A stretch of 64,000 bases of DNA from Pelosinus propionicus DSM 13327 (GTDB lineage: Bacteria; Bacillota; Negativicutes; DSM-13327), in NCBI RefSeq assembly GCF_900114615.1, contig NZ_FOTS01000017.1, forward strand, positions 1-64,000. Direction: 5' to 3'. The notes beneath the pieces were generated by a model. That model saw nothing but the letters and a program-made list of their open reading frames with translations, had not been told where the DNA came from and did not search any database. The first letter of the stretch is position 1. The number at the start of each line of letters is the position of its first letter. Made by a program: the position numbers and the translations under genes. This document shows, piece by piece, positions 37,701 through 46,316 of this stretch.

Positions 37701-38523
37701 AACAGATATCTTTTTGCCGATCTTGATATACAAGAGACCGGGCCTTACGATACTGATCATATGCTTTAGCAATCGGCACTGAAAAATGACCTGTCCCTAT
37801 ATTTACATTTTCAATTGTAGTGAAAAAAGTTGTGTGACGGCAATGATCTGACCAATAGGTATCCAACACTCTGATTTCTGTGATGGTCGGGTTGCGTTTT
37901 TCTACATCACGAAAATATTGTTGGCAAAATGCAATATCCCCTAGTCCCATGGCCAGTCCCATATCTTTTAATAGCAATTCTAGTTCTTCTGCTGATTGGG
38001 TAATAAAACCGGGAATCGTCTTTACATCAGCAGGTTTTTCCACTGTTAGTTCAAGACTACGAGGTTTTTCTAAAGAAGCTTCCCGCGCTTCTACCGGATT
38101 AATACTATATTCTTTTATTTTCTTAAACTCATCTTCTGTAATATTGCCTTGTAATACAATTACTTTGGCAGTACGAATGGATAAGGTTTCTGTTTTAGTT
38201 AATATTTGCACACATTGCGCCGCCCAATGCGCTCGCTGATCATATTGACCTGGCAGATATTCTACTGCAAATATTTTATTTTCTGGATCTACGGCAAGTA
38301 TTTCATCATAAACATCATCAACAGTTGGTTCGGAGAAAATACTCCGTTTTGCTTCTGCAAACTCTTCCTGACTAATTCCCGATATATCATAACGATTGAC
38401 AAGGCGTACATGTTTTAAGCCTGTAATGCCAAGATTCTGGGTAAGATCAGCATACATCCCCTTAGCCTCTACCGCAAAATCCTGTTTCTTTTCTACGAAA
38501 ATTCGTTTGACTTCATATGGCAT
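34759..38523 (-). CDS. purL: Phosphoribosylformylglycinamidine synthase, fused PurL-PurQ
   Basis: 1254 residues from the ATG at 38523 (GGAGG eight bases upstream); the 17 extra codons upstream are not family-like. It makes FGAM from FGAR, glutamine and ATP, the fourth purine step. The order is N-terminal domain, two synthase halves (ETHNHPTEIEPFGGAATCLGG, DFGAGGASVAIGEL, GGKDSMSGTF) and a C-terminal amidotransferase (FPGTNCEYDSAKA, LPGGFSAGDEPDGSGK, nucleophile Cys in GICNGFQALIKLG, HGEGRF). The fused form is common in clostridia and Negativicutes, replacing separate PurS, PurQ and PurL. It stands apart from other pur genes and is divergent from a LysR regulator. Confidence 0.95.
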   Translation of the reverse strand: MPYEVKRIFVEKKQDFAVEAKGMYADLTQNLGITGLKHVRLVNRYDISGISQEEFAEAKRSIFSEPTVDDVYDEILAVDPENKIFAVEYLPGQYDQRAHWAAQCVQILTKTETLSIRTAKVIVLQGNITEDEFKKIKEYSINPVEAREASLEKPRSLELTVEKPADVKTIPGFITQSAEELELLLKDMGLAMGLGDIAFCQQYFRDVEKRNPTITEIRVLDTYWSDHCRHTTFFTTIENVNIGTGHFSVPIAKAYDQYRKARSLVYQDRQKDICLMDIAVMGMKELRLQGKLTDLDDSEEINACSIVVPVDVDGSTEEWLVMFKNETHNHPTEIEPFGGAATCLGGAIRDPLSGRSYVYQAMRVTGSGDPRTKVEDTLAGKLPQRKITLGAAAGYSSYGNQIGLATGQVAEIYHEGFIAKRMEIGAVIAAAPKENVVRERPVADDIVVVLGGKTGRDGCGGATGSSKEHTEESLATCSAEVQKGNPPTERKIQRLFRNPKASQMIKRCNDFGAGGASVAIGELTDSLVIDLDAMPKKYAGLDGTELAISESQERMAVVIAPHHLEEFMSYVAAENLEAAVVAKVTDTGRLVMLWRGIPIVDISREFLNTNGVKQKVDVQVTAPIEAENYFAAKASEIDNLEVAWLDNLRDLNVCSQKGLVEMFDSTIGASTVLMPFGGKFQTTPAEGMASKIPVLKGNTNTATLMTYGYDPQLSTWSPFHGAVYAVVEAVAKIVAMGGEYHTVRLTLQEYFERLGQDAVKWGKPFSALLGALHAQEQFSIPAIGGKDSMSGTFKELTVPPTLVAFAVNVVQADQVISPEFKKIGSQVIRIPLVRDAYELPDFPVVCQNYANITQLIKAGYVLAAHTIKTGGLAAAISKMSFGNKIGMTFTSPISSQDLFAADYGSLILEIPSDISVKDVLGEMNYSVLGHTKEQVNIDINGYSIDLEKAQAAWEKPLTKVFATQTETSKEKPKQELFSSNPKKAKYSFAKPRIFIPVFPGTNCEYDSAKAFEMAGGIVDTMVIRNLTPAAIEESIEEMVKSIDQSQIIMLPGGFSAGDEPDGSGKYIATMFRNPKIKEALREFLSQKDGLMLGICNGFQALIKLGLVPYGDIVDLSPECPTLTYNQIGRHISCMANTKLVSKLSPWFNNIELGEVHTIPVSHGEGRFVASSAVLNSLRLKGQIATQYVDEAGQPTYDIRYNPNGSVEAVEGITSPDGRILGKMGHSERIGNQVVKNVPGSKDQQLFAAGIGYFK

Positions 38524-38624
38524 ATTTCTACCTCCTAGTATCGTCTTGCTAATGTTATTGTAATATATTATCATTAATTATAATAATTAATAGTATTAAT
38601 AAAACTCATAAGGAGTATTTATAT

Positions 38625-39506
38625 ATGGACGTTAATTTTGAGTTGTATAAAGTGTTTTTTTATGTTGCCAAATATTTAAGCTTCTCAGCAGCTGCCAATG
38701 AATTATATATCTCCCAGTCAGCTGTCAGCCAAGCTATAAAACAATTAGAGGAAAAGTTGAATACAAAACTTTTTTTTCGCAGTACCAAACACGTGCAATT
38801 ATCAGAAGCAGGTACTCTTTTATTTACCCATGTAGAGCAAGCCTTTCACTTTTTAAAGACAGGCGAACGCAGCATCAATGAATTGCATTCTTTAGATCAA
38901 GGAGAGCTGAAAATAGGTGCCAGCGATACCATTTGCAAATACTACTTGCTTCCTTATTTTAAACAATTTAACCTTCTATATCCTAAAATCAAGCTCAATA
39001 TTACCAATCGCCCATCACCTGTTTGTGTAGATTTATTGAAAAAAGGCTTGGTGGATATTAGTGTGGTTAATCTTGCCGCTGAAAAACTGTATCCGGGTAT
39101 GACCATCAGCAAATGTAAACTGCTGCATGATGTCTTTGTCGCCAGTCCTGCTTTTGCTCATCTGCAAAGTCTCCGTCTGGTTCTGAAAGACATTGCCGCT
39201 TTACCTATTCTCACATTAGAGAAGAATACAACCACAAGAACCTTCTTGGATTCTATGTTCTCCCAGCACAATCTTCCTTTTGAGCCTGAAATTCAATTGG
39301 GCAGTGTAGACTTAATGATTGAACTGACAAAAATAGGACTGGGAATTTCATTTATCAGCAAAGAATATATACAAAAAGAACTGGCCGACAATCAGTTATT
39401 TACCCTCCCCCTCACCACTGATATACCTCCGCGGGAGTTAGGGATTATGACTCATGATTATCTGCCAGTTCCACTTGCAGCACAGAAATTTATTGAATTG
39501 TTATAG
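38625..39506 (+). CDS. LysR-family transcriptional regulator
   Basis: 293 residues. N-terminal winged helix-turn-helix (about 1-60: FYVAKYLSFSAAANELYISQSAVSQAIKQLEEKL, given by its conserved S-A-A and S-Q-S-A-V-S-Q) and a C-terminal substrate-binding co-inducer domain (about 90-290). The signal and target are unknown. It is divergent from purL with about 100 bases between starts, the usual place for LysR control of a neighbour or of itself, but no purine link is established. Confidence 0.88.
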   Translation: MDVNFELYKVFFYVAKYLSFSAAANELYISQSAVSQAIKQLEEKLNTKLFFRSTKHVQLSEAGTLLFTHVEQAFHFLKTGERSINELHSLDQGELKIGASDTICKYYLLPYFKQFNLLYPKIKLNITNRPSPVCVDLLKKGLVDISVVNLAAEKLYPGMTISKCKLLHDVFVASPAFAHLQSLRLVLKDIAALPILTLEKNTTTRTFLDSMFSQHNLPFEPEIQLGSVDLMIELTKIGLGISFISKEYIQKELADNQLFTLPLTTDIPPRELGIMTHDYLPVPLAAQKFIELL

Positions 39507-39580
39507 TGAAATAGCAACCACTAAAGATTTGCACCTTGAATAGGTCACGATAAAGTTTCTTTAATGGATCATAGATAACT

Positions 39581-40393
39581 TCACTTCACCTTAGGAATAT
39601 TACGGCCAGCATAGATTTCTGACATTTCTTTCTTCAAACGCTGTTTGATTTTTTTCTTCTCCCCAGGCAAAAGTTCCCCTTTGGCTGTGCCAAATAGATA
39701 ATTATCCAAATCAAATTCTTTTAAAATCATTTTTGTATGAAAGATATTTTCCTGATAGATATTCACATCAAGCATCTGATATAACTCACGAGTATCGTGT
39801 GCAATGTAATTTTGAATTGAATTAATTTTATGGTCGATATAAAACTTTTTCCCGGTAACATCGCGGGTAAATCCTCTTACTCGATAATCAATAATTGCAA
39901 TATCAGAGCTGAAGCTGTTAATTAGATAATTCAAAGCTTTTAGTGGTGAAATCTCTCCACAGGTAGAAACATCGATATCAGCACGAAATGTACTAATCCC
40001 CTTATCAGGGTGACTTTCCGGATAGGTATGCACAGTAATATGACTTTTATCTAAATGAGCTACCACAGCATCGGACTTAATTTCCTGGAGATCAATCAGC
40101 TCTGGTGCCTCAACTGCCATTTTTCCTTCTGAAATCAGCATGGTTACACTAGAACCTTGGGGGTCATAGTCTTGCTTTGCAATGTTTAAAATGTTCGCAC
40201 CAATCATACTTGCCACTTCTGTTAATATATTTGTCAGTCGTTCTGCATTGTATTCTTCATCAATGTATTCAATGTAGGCTTGACGATGTTCCGGACTTTT
40301 CGCATAACATATATCATACATGTTAAAGCTAAGTGTCTTTGTCAGGTTGTTAAAACCATATAATTTTAATTTTTTAATTGACTTTATTTCCAT
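39581..40393 (-). CDS. speD: S-adenosylmethionine decarboxylase proenzyme (Escherichia type)
   Basis: 270 residues, class 1A bacterial AdoMetDC, longer than the 120-residue Bacillus type. The proenzyme self-cleaves to give a pyruvoyl group; the site is Lys116-Ser117 in [14 protein letters not shown], matching Escherichia Ser112. It provides decarboxylated AdoMet for spermidine synthesis. Other signatures: [16 protein letters not shown] at the start and [17 protein letters not shown]. speE is not adjacent, so either spermidine synthase lies elsewhere or another polyamine route is used. RBS GTAAGGAG. The 450-bp gap upstream is listed separately. Confidence 0.92.
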   Translation of the reverse strand: MEIKSIKKLKLYGFNNLTKTLSFNMYDICYAKSPEHRQAYIEYIDEEYNAERLTNILTEVASMIGANILNIAKQDYDPQGSSVTMLISEGKMAVEAPELIDLQEIKSDAVVAHLDKSHITVHTYPESHPDKGISTFRADIDVSTCGEISPLKALNYLINSFSSDIAIIDYRVRGFTRDVTGKKFYIDHKINSIQNYIAHDTRELYQMLDVNIYQENIFHTKMILKEFDLDNYLFGTAKGELLPGEKKKIKQRLKKEMSEIYAGRNIPKVK

Positions 40394-40780
40394 ATTTATT
40401 CTCCTTACTTGTTGTACAATTTCAAAGTCATGCCCTGAATCAGTACGGTATCATCGTCTGCTAGGAGCTTTATTTCTTTGACACTTACCATGCTAAAAAA
40501 TACTCAGTTGAGATAGAGTTCCCCTCACCTAATCTCAGTTCCACTTATCCGTCAAACTTAGCCCCTCTTAACTCCCATCTACTTAAAAGAGGAGTCGTAG
40601 AGCGGCTTATTCATCAAATTAAATGTACTTCTAGTACTAAATAATAGCCTACTTTTTTAACGCTGTAAATAGTATTTTTTTGAATCTGTCTACACTGAAA
40701 AAATAAAGGCAGAAGGATGCTTCTCTCCTATCCTTAGTATAGTATTTTGTTAATAAAGTATTCTTAATTACTAAAAAAAG
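40394..40780 (-). other. Gene-free leader region upstream of speD with predicted hairpins
   Basis: No gene is seen. On the minus strand the block 40500-40610 holds CCTCTTTTAA pairing with TTAAGAGGGG, and CTGAGAT pairing with ATCTCAA, in a purine-rich stretch (GGTGAGGGGAACT). It could be an untranslated leader or a small RNA. I cannot match it to a known riboswitch. The right end holds the yhcH terminator. Confidence 0.35.
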
Positions 40781-40818
40781 ACTCTAGCGACTATTTTAGT
40801 CTGCTAGAGTTCTTTTTT
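40775..40818 (-). terminator. Bidirectional terminator after the YhcH-family gene
   Basis: ACTCTAGC (40781-40788) pairs with GCTAGAGT (40803-40810); T runs follow on both strands (seven T on the minus strand). Confidence 0.85.
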
Positions 40819-40841
40819 CAAAGACGATTCGAATTTAATTA

Positions 40842-41312
40842 TTACAAAGCAGATACGGCTATCTTCAGCACTACTTTTTTTACTTTTGTCGCCGAATGCA
40901 GCGTGCAGTTGGGTCGATGAACATCATTAGGAAAAAGAATAGTATATATCCCAGGTTTTAACAGTAATTCTACCTCTTGCTGTACTCCTTGATAAAAAAT
41001 CAAATCTCTTAATGCCAGTTCATCCTGAAGAACCTCATACTCTGGAGATAACGGACAACATCCAATCATTTCTTCTCCTGAAACCACATACTGTATATCA
41101 ATATACTTCTGATGAGCCTCTGGTCTTCTTTTCTCCTTCGGCTCTGTTTCATATTCTGAAACAGATGCAAATATAGTATCGCCTTCGATATCATGTCGGC
41201 CAACTGGCAAACTAGACAAATCAGTATTGATTAAATACAGCAAACCTTTTTGCAAGGCAGGAGACAAAGCAGCTTTTTCCTGTTCAAAATTTTTTAACTG
41301 TCCATAAATCAT
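40842..41312 (-). CDS. YhcH/YjgK/YiaL-family cupin-like protein
   Basis: 156 residues. Family DUF386, a beta-sandwich related to the beta subunit of evolved beta-galactosidase, with conserved EAHQKYIDIQYVVSGEE, LFPNDVHRPNC and C-terminal VKKVVLKIAV. The His/Glu set in HQKYID and PNDVHRP probably binds a metal or sugar. Homologues act on sugar acid or sialic acid metabolism in gut bacteria, and the substrate here is unknown. RBS AAGGAGG. Single-gene transcript with its own terminator. Confidence 0.88.
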   Translation of the reverse strand: MIYGQLKNFEQEKAALSPALQKGLLYLINTDLSSLPVGRHDIEGDTIFASVSEYETEPKEKRRPEAHQKYIDIQYVVSGEEMIGCCPLSPEYEVLQDELALRDLIFYQGVQQEVELLLKPGIYTILFPNDVHRPNCTLHSATKVKKVVLKIAVSAL

Positions 41313-41438
41313 GTTAGCATCCTCCTTTTAATTTATTTATATTCTTTATGTATTCTGGATTGATGACGGTCTTTCCTCTCTTACTGATTTTTTTTAGAAA
41401 AGCACTGAAAATTTAGTAAAATAGGCCCATTATAGCAT

Positions 41439-41478
41439 AAAAACAAGAGGCAGTTTTACATTACCTCTTGTAACTGTT
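41439..41478 (-). terminator. Terminator after the pantothenate operon
   Basis: ACAAGAGG (41443-41450) pairs with CCTCTTGT (41464-41471), followed on the minus strand by TTTTATGC. Confidence 0.82.
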
Positions 41479-41483
41479 TTTTC

Positions 41484-41870
41484 TTAGTTAGCAATTTCTC
41501 CATGAATTTCTTTGCCGCGAATTTCTTTAACTTTATTATTTTCACCCACCATCACTACAGTAGGAGTAAATTCTCTTGCTTCCTCTTGAGTCATCATCGC
41601 ATAGGAGATAATAATCACCTTATCATCAGGCTGTACTAAACGAGCTGCGGCTCCATTCAAACAAATAATACCCGAATCTTTCTCTCCAACGATCACATAT
41701 GTCTCAAACCGATTACCATTATTATTATTTACAATTTGCACTTTTTCATTAGGCTGAATTCCTGAAGCGGTTAATAAGCTTTCATCGATGGTGATACTTC
41801 CCATATAATTAAGATTTGCCTCCGTCACCGTGGCACAATGAAGTTTTGCCTTTAAGCATGTAATAAACAT
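41484..41870 (-). CDS. panD: Aspartate 1-decarboxylase proenzyme
   Basis: 128 residues from the ATG at 41870, with GGAGGG nine bases upstream; the longer frame has no RBS. It makes beta-alanine from aspartate using a pyruvoyl group formed by self-cleavage between Gly24 and Ser25 (NYMGSITID). Helper features [11 protein letters not shown] and the N-terminal [16 protein letters not shown] are conserved. Some clostridia need PanM/PanZ-like maturation, but Bacillus-type PanD matures alone. It starts four bases beyond the panC stop, so its RBS lies inside panC and translation is coupled. Last gene of the pan operon. Confidence 0.94.
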   Translation of the reverse strand: MFITCLKAKLHCATVTEANLNYMGSITIDESLLTASGIQPNEKVQIVNNNNGNRFETYVIVGEKDSGIICLNGAAARLVQPDDKVIIISYAMMTQEEAREFTPTVVMVGENNKVKEIRGKEIHGEIAN

Positions 41871-41874
41871 AGAA

Positions 41875-42720
41875 TTATCCCTCCAATATGATATTATCAA
41901 TTAAACGAGTCTTGCCAATACGCACGGCTAAAGCTAAAAGAGCTTTCCCAATCATCTTGTCCATAGTTTCTAATAATGGGTAGCTGTATATCTCTACATA
42001 ATCAATTTGCGCCATTTCTTCCAATTGGATGTTCGCTACCACCTGCTGTCTGATGTCTTCTACCTTTACATCACCCCTAGCAACAAGCTGCTTGGCTAGC
42101 TGCAAACTGCGAAACAGCACTAATGCCGCGCTGCGCTCTTCAGCAGATAAAAAAGCATTACGAGAACTCATGGCGAGCCCATCTTTTTCCCGCACAATTG
42201 GTACAATCTCGATAACTACATTTATATTTAAATCAGAAACCATACGCTTCAGCACTAAGACCTGCTGCGCATCTTTTTGACCAAAGAAAGCTATGTCAGG
42301 CTGAATAATATTAAATAACTTAGTCACAACTGTAGCGACTCCACGAAAATGACCTGGCCGAGATAAACCGCATAGTTTTTGGGTAATACCATCAATTTCT
42401 ATAAAACTGCTGTATCCCTTAGGATACATCTCCTGAGCTTGAGGATGAAAAATGACATCCACTCCAGCAGTACCTGCTTGTACACTATCACCACTTAAAT
42501 CTCTCGGATATTTTGCATAATCTTCATTAGGGCCAAATTGAGTAGGATTCACAAAAATACTCACCACAACGATATCACTTTGTTTTTTTGCTTGACGCAT
42601 TAATGTAAGATGTCCTTCGTGCAAAGAACCCATAGTCGGTACTAATCCGACTGACAAACCCTTTGCTTTTGCCTGTTTAATGAAAATCTTCATTTCCTCT
42701 ATGGTTTCAATAATTCTCAT
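41875..42720 (-). CDS. panC: Pantoate-beta-alanine ligase (pantothenate synthetase)
   Basis: 281 residues. It joins pantoate and beta-alanine with ATP to give pantothenate. HIGH-type nucleotidyl transferase signatures are [35 protein letters not shown] and the KMSKS-like loop DGLAMSSRN. Third gene of the operon, between panB and panD, spaced about 89 bases after panB's end (with a start RBS AAAGGAGA). Length and order fit the Firmicute enzyme. Confidence 0.96.
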   Translation of the reverse strand: MRIIETIEEMKIFIKQAKAKGLSVGLVPTMGSLHEGHLTLMRQAKKQSDIVVVSIFVNPTQFGPNEDYAKYPRDLSGDSVQAGTAGVDVIFHPQAQEMYPKGYSSFIEIDGITQKLCGLSRPGHFRGVATVVTKLFNIIQPDIAFFGQKDAQQVLVLKRMVSDLNINVVIEIVPIVREKDGLAMSSRNAFLSAEERSAALVLFRSLQLAKQLVARGDVKVEDIRQQVVANIQLEEMAQIDYVEIYSYPLLETMDKMIGKALLALAVRIGKTRLIDNIILEG

Positions 42721-42809
42721 GATTGTATCTCCTTTCTTCCTAAGCCGTCTTACTACCTCATCTCATTAAAAATTCTGCTGCTATAGAGTGCTTTAACGTA
42801 GATGATGTA

Positions 42810-43649
42810 CTAGTATAATTTTTCTAAAATTCCATCAGATATTTTAAAACTATGTTCCGCCGAAGGAAATATTTTGCCTGTCACTTCTTTTTTATAGTCA
42901 GCTACTGCTTGCGCTATTGCTACATGCAAGGTAGCATATTGTTTTACAAATTTGGGAGTAAATCCAGGATATAAACCGAGCAGATCATTTATGACCAATA
43001 CCTGCCCATCACAGTCCGCACCAGCGCCGATGCCAATGGTTGGTATATTGAGCTGCTGCGTTACTTTTTGCGCCAGTAAAGCCGGTACGCATTCTAGAAC
43101 AACAGCAAAAGCACCGTTTTCTTCTAGAATCTTAGCATCATTAAGCAATTTTTGAGCCCCTATTTCCTCTTTTCCCTGTACTTTAAAACCACCCAGACTA
43201 TGAACTGACTGAGGTGTTAACCCCAAATGTCCCACTACAGGAATCCCAGCCGCCACTATTTTTTTTACAGCTCCAGCAATTTCACTGCCGCCTTCGAGTT
43301 TAACAGCCTGAGCCCCTGTTTCTTTCATAATCCTTCCTGCGTTGGCTACCGCCTGCTCCGCGGAAACCTGATAAGACATAAAGGGCATATCTACAACTAC
43401 CATTGCTTTTTTTGCCCCCCGGCATACTGCTTTACCATGATGGATCATATCCTCCATGGTAACTGGCAGAGTTGAATCATATCCCAATATCACATTTCCT
43501 AAGGAATCACCTACTAAAAGCATATCAATATGGGCATCATCAAGAAACTTTGCCGTAGAAAAATCATATGCTGTTAGCATGGTAATGGCTTTTCCCTCTA
43601 TTTTTCGTTGCTGAATCACTGTCGTTGTAATCTTTTCATTGCTACTCAT
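42810..43649 (-). CDS. panB: Ketopantoate hydroxymethyltransferase
   Basis: 279 residues. It makes ketopantoate from 2-oxoisovalerate and methylene-tetrahydrofolate with a magnesium ion. Motifs LLVGDSLGNVILGYDSTLPVT, EGGSEIAGAVKKIV, GHLGLTPQSVHSLGG and GIGAGADCDGQVLV are present. Starts two bases after the DUF2520 gene stop, implying coupling. Its folate need links it to one-carbon metabolism. The product needs reduction by a ketopantoate reductase, for which the upstream gene is a candidate. Confidence 0.96.
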   Translation of the reverse strand: MSSNEKITTTVIQQRKIEGKAITMLTAYDFSTAKFLDDAHIDMLLVGDSLGNVILGYDSTLPVTMEDMIHHGKAVCRGAKKAMVVVDMPFMSYQVSAEQAVANAGRIMKETGAQAVKLEGGSEIAGAVKKIVAAGIPVVGHLGLTPQSVHSLGGFKVQGKEEIGAQKLLNDAKILEENGAFAVVLECVPALLAQKVTQQLNIPTIGIGAGADCDGQVLVINDLLGLYPGFTPKFVKQYATLHVAIAQAVADYKKEVTGKIFPSAEHSFKISDGILEKLY

Positions 43650-43651
43650 AA

Positions 43652-44539
43652 TTATTTCCCCCTATTATCAATTCCTAGTATTTCTTCTATGCCCGCAGCT
43701 TGCTCCTGACTAACCGTACCTTTCTGTAAGGCAATCCCCAAAGTATACATTCCAAGCTCACTATATAAGCTTTTGTCTGCTTCATTTTCAAATGTCTCCA
43801 AGTGCGCCTTTACCGTAATGCCATCCCCACGACTAATAGGACCAGTCAGCCCTTGAACCGTTCCCATTTCCTTTATATTCTGCAGAGTTCCCTCCAGCAG
43901 CGGCAGCAATGCAGCTAACGCTTCTTCAGAAGATAAACCAAATTTTCCATACAGTCGACTTGCCCAATGCATCAAGGAAACCGTGTAGTTCGATACAATG
44001 CAAGCAGCCCCGTGATAAAGAGGCTTATCTGCATCTACAATATGAAAACTGGTTCCTCCTAAATCATTCACAATTTTTTCGGCTTGCTGTATAACCTCCA
44101 TCTGTCCGCTTAAAGCAAAATAGATACCTTCTAATCTTTCACTCGTTTGTTCTTTATTGGCAAAGGATTGCAGGGGATGCATACAGCCAATCCATGCTCC
44201 TTGCTCCTTTGCAGGCATGAGCACTTCCGCTGGCAGACATCCTGAGGTATGAAGTACCATTTGCCCTCTTTTAAAACCATTTTCGCTGGCTATTTGGGCT
44301 GCCACCTCCCCGATGTGCCGATCAGGTGTTGTAATGAATAGTATATCTGTATCATGCATTAATTCGACTGCTCTTATCTTCGCGTCTATTCCCAATTCCC
44401 CAGCCAGCTGACTTGCTGATGTTAGAGTACGGCCAACAATTCCAGTTAAAGAATACCCCCTGTCAAATAATCCTCGTGCTAATACACTACCTACTTTTCC
44501 AGCTCCTACAATACCTACTCTCGGCTTTTGTACATCCAT
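43652..44539 (-). CDS. Rossmann-fold DUF2520 protein, candidate ketopantoate reductase (PanG-like)
   Basis: 295 residues. The N-terminal NAD(P)-binding fold shows RVGIVGAGKVGSVLARGL, with the GxGxxG pattern, and the C-terminal half is the DUF2520 domain (LYHGAACIVSNYTVSLMHWA given by its conserved H-G-A-A and S-N-Y). It heads the operon with panB, panC and panD and is tightly spaced with panB. A ketopantoate reductase of the same general type, named PanG, has been described in Francisella and Enterococcus, which supports that role; family membership here is my inference. Neither panE nor ilvC is seen in the window. Confidence 0.75.
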   Translation of the reverse strand: MDVQKPRVGIVGAGKVGSVLARGLFDRGYSLTGIVGRTLTSASQLAGELGIDAKIRAVELMHDTDILFITTPDRHIGEVAAQIASENGFKRGQMVLHTSGCLPAEVLMPAKEQGAWIGCMHPLQSFANKEQTSERLEGIYFALSGQMEVIQQAEKIVNDLGGTSFHIVDADKPLYHGAACIVSNYTVSLMHWASRLYGKFGLSSEEALAALLPLLEGTLQNIKEMGTVQGLTGPISRGDGITVKAHLETFENEADKSLYSELGMYTLGIALQKGTVSQEQAAGIEEILGIDNRGK

Positions 44540-44582
44540 AATTCCTCCATTTACCTAATAGTATTGCTTCGTTATAGCCGTA

Positions 44583-44640
44583 AAAGAATGACATCACTAC
44601 AGCCTAGTTTAGTGAGTACAGATTTTAATGCTCATTCTTT
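44583..44640 (-). promoter_or_regulatory. Hairpin in the 5' leader of the pan operon
   Basis: AAAGAATGA (44583-44591) pairs with TCATTCTTT (44632-44640); inside, CACTA and TAGTG pair around a short loop, leaving an asymmetric internal loop. It lies about 45 bases upstream of the first gene. It may be a cis-regulatory element such as the known pan RNA motif; I cannot confirm this. Confidence 0.3.
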
Positions 44641-44682
44641 GAAATCCTAAATAAAACTTTTCAAGTGGCAGCTCAAGAAAAA

Positions 44683-44878
44683 ACACAAAAAAGCCTTTCG
44701 GAGCTTGTCCGAAAGGCATACTTTTCCCATGCAACCTCCCGTCTCAGTCCATTAAAAGATCTAAGCGGCTATAATTCGATATGAAACTGTGGAATACTAT
44801 AGCAACAAGTTCTTGTTTACAGTATGGTTCATAGCTGATACCACCTAAAGAACACTTCGCTATTTTAACTACAAAACG
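44683..44878 (-). ncRNA. Candidate leader or small RNA ending in an orphan terminator before the pan operon
   Basis: A strong terminator, GCCTTTCGGA (44693-44702) with TCCGAAAGGC (44708-44717) and six T on the minus strand, has no minus-strand gene before it. A possible promoter (TTGTCT-N18-TATTAT on the minus strand, near 44880-44910) and a foldable region between (AACAAG/CTTGTT, ATACT/AGTAT, TATGAA/TTCATA arms at 44770-44835) suggest a transcript of about 190 bases that stops here or reads into the pan genes. It matches no riboswitch I recognise. Confidence 0.45.
44693..44717 (-). terminator. Orphan terminator between pan leader and upstream gap
   Basis: Ten-base perfect stem with a five-base loop and TTTTTTG after it on the minus strand. 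No protein gene ends nearby on that strand, so it belongs to a leader or small RNA. Confidence 0.8.
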
Positions 44879-45033
44879 ATAATATCATAATCCATAATAA
44901 AAAGACAAGAGTTTTATATAGCAAATCATTGCTTTTATCTTATATGATGATGTTTAATATATAACTGAAAGTCTCTGAATTAAGATATACAAACGATCAA
45001 ACCTACTATAAAATATATTTAGGAGGTGCTCTT

Positions 45034-45384
45034 ATGAATGAAATAACAGGAGAACAAAAACTCTTGGCTATTTTAGCCCATATATCCTATTTTCTAGGAG
45101 GATTGGGGTTTATTATCGCACCATTAGTCATCTTCTTATTAAAAAAAGACGACTCCTTTGTCTATCATCATGCCAAACAGGCTCTCGTTGCCCATTTGAG
45201 CATACTGGTTGCGTCCTTCATTGTTAGTTCCTTATGCATATTGGTGATTGGTGTCTTTCTGCTTCCTATCGTAGGTCTTTTGTGGCTCATTCTGCTCATA
45301 ACATCTATTATTGCAGCAAGTAAAGCCTTTTATGGTGAAACCTATCAATACCCTTTTATCCAAAAACTGATGAATACGTTTTAG
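45034..45384 (+). CDS. DUF4870 small membrane protein
   Basis: 116 residues with about three membrane segments. The opening LLAILAHISYFLGGLGFIIAPLVIFLLKKD (conserved I-S-Y-F and P-L-V-I-F-L) and VYHHAKQALV are the DUF4870/TM2-like family pattern. Function unknown. RBS TTTAGGAGG. It is 42 bases ahead of the YitT-family gene on the same strand, so both are probably one operon. Confidence 0.85.
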   Translation: MNEITGEQKLLAILAHISYFLGGLGFIIAPLVIFLLKKDDSFVYHHAKQALVAHLSILVASFIVSSLCILVIGVFLLPIVGLLWLILLITSIIAASKAFYGETYQYPFIQKLMNTF

Positions 45385-45426
45385 TATTAAACGTTGTGCC
45401 TTTGATTTTACATTAGGAGGAACTAT

Positions 45427-46278
45427 ATGCGTTATAAAATTTATCAATATCTTTCTGTTGGCATTGGCTGCCTGGTAAGCGCTGTTGCAATCAATAGTTT
45501 TCTTGTACCTCATCACTTGCTAAGCGGCGGAGTAAGCGGGTTAGCCATAATCTTTTATTATCTAGTGGGCTGGCCTATTGGTTTGCAAATCTTTGCAATG
45601 AATCTCCCTCTCTTCTATGCCGCTTATCGGCTCATTGGAAAGGAATATTTTTTAAAAACCATTTATGGAGCTGTTCTTTTTTCCTTCTTCGTAGATGCAA
45701 CAGGCTATTTGTCCAATTTTATGGTCGTGGACGATCCCATTCTTTCTGCCATTACGGGCGGAATTGTAACAGGTATTGGCTCAGGTCTTATCTTTAAGGC
45801 CAATGGCAGCGGCGGAGGGCTTGATGTCGTTTCCAGCATTCTCAAAAAATATTATTCTCTTAATGTAGGTATTGCCTCTTTTTCGGTAAATTGTGTGATT
45901 ATGGTGATTGCCGCTCTTCTCTTCGGCATTAAACTAGCCATACTAACCCTTATCTCCATGTTTATTGCAGCTAATATTACGGATAATGTCGTGGAAGGAT
46001 TTAACCGTAAAAAAACCGTGCATATCGTCTCTTATAAAACCGATGAGATTATTAAAGTCATCTTAAAAGAGGTAGGACGAGGCGCAACCATCCTTCATGG
46101 TGAAGGTGCTTTTACCCGCCAAGAAAAACAAATGATTTTTGTTGTTGTAAGTTTGACCCAAATTGGTCAGATTAAACTTCTCATCCAAGATGTAGATCCC
46201 AATGCCTTTATGATTGTCCAAGATGCTGTAGAAGTTCTAGGAAGAGGTTTCACACTGCCTGGAACAAAACAGCTATAA
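45427..46278 (+). CDS. YitT-family membrane protein
   Basis: 283 residues: an N-terminal membrane domain (DUF161, about five to six segments, residues 10-190) with LVPHHLLSGGVSGLAI and KANGSGGGLDVV, and a C-terminal cytoplasmic DUF2179 domain (about 200-280: IVSYKTDEI, GATILHGEGAF). Some homologues are linked to regulation or transport, but no activity is fixed. RBS AGGAGG. Followed directly by a terminator. Confidence 0.9.
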   Translation: MRYKIYQYLSVGIGCLVSAVAINSFLVPHHLLSGGVSGLAIIFYYLVGWPIGLQIFAMNLPLFYAAYRLIGKEYFLKTIYGAVLFSFFVDATGYLSNFMVVDDPILSAITGGIVTGIGSGLIFKANGSGGGLDVVSSILKKYYSLNVGIASFSVNCVIMVIAALLFGIKLAILTLISMFIAANITDNVVEGFNRKKTVHIVSYKTDEIIKVILKEVGRGATILHGEGAFTRQEKQMIFVVVSLTQIGQIKLLIQDVDPNAFMIVQDAVEVLGRGFTLPGTKQL

Positions 46279-46316
46279 AAGCGAATTGATGACGCCGAGG
46301 TTATCCAAGGGATATG

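Noticed and set aside
44683-44878. T-box, 6S RNA or SAM riboswitch at the pan leader
   Set aside because: The invariant T-box sequence, SAM core and 6S closing stem could not be found, so it is reported only as an unclassified candidate.
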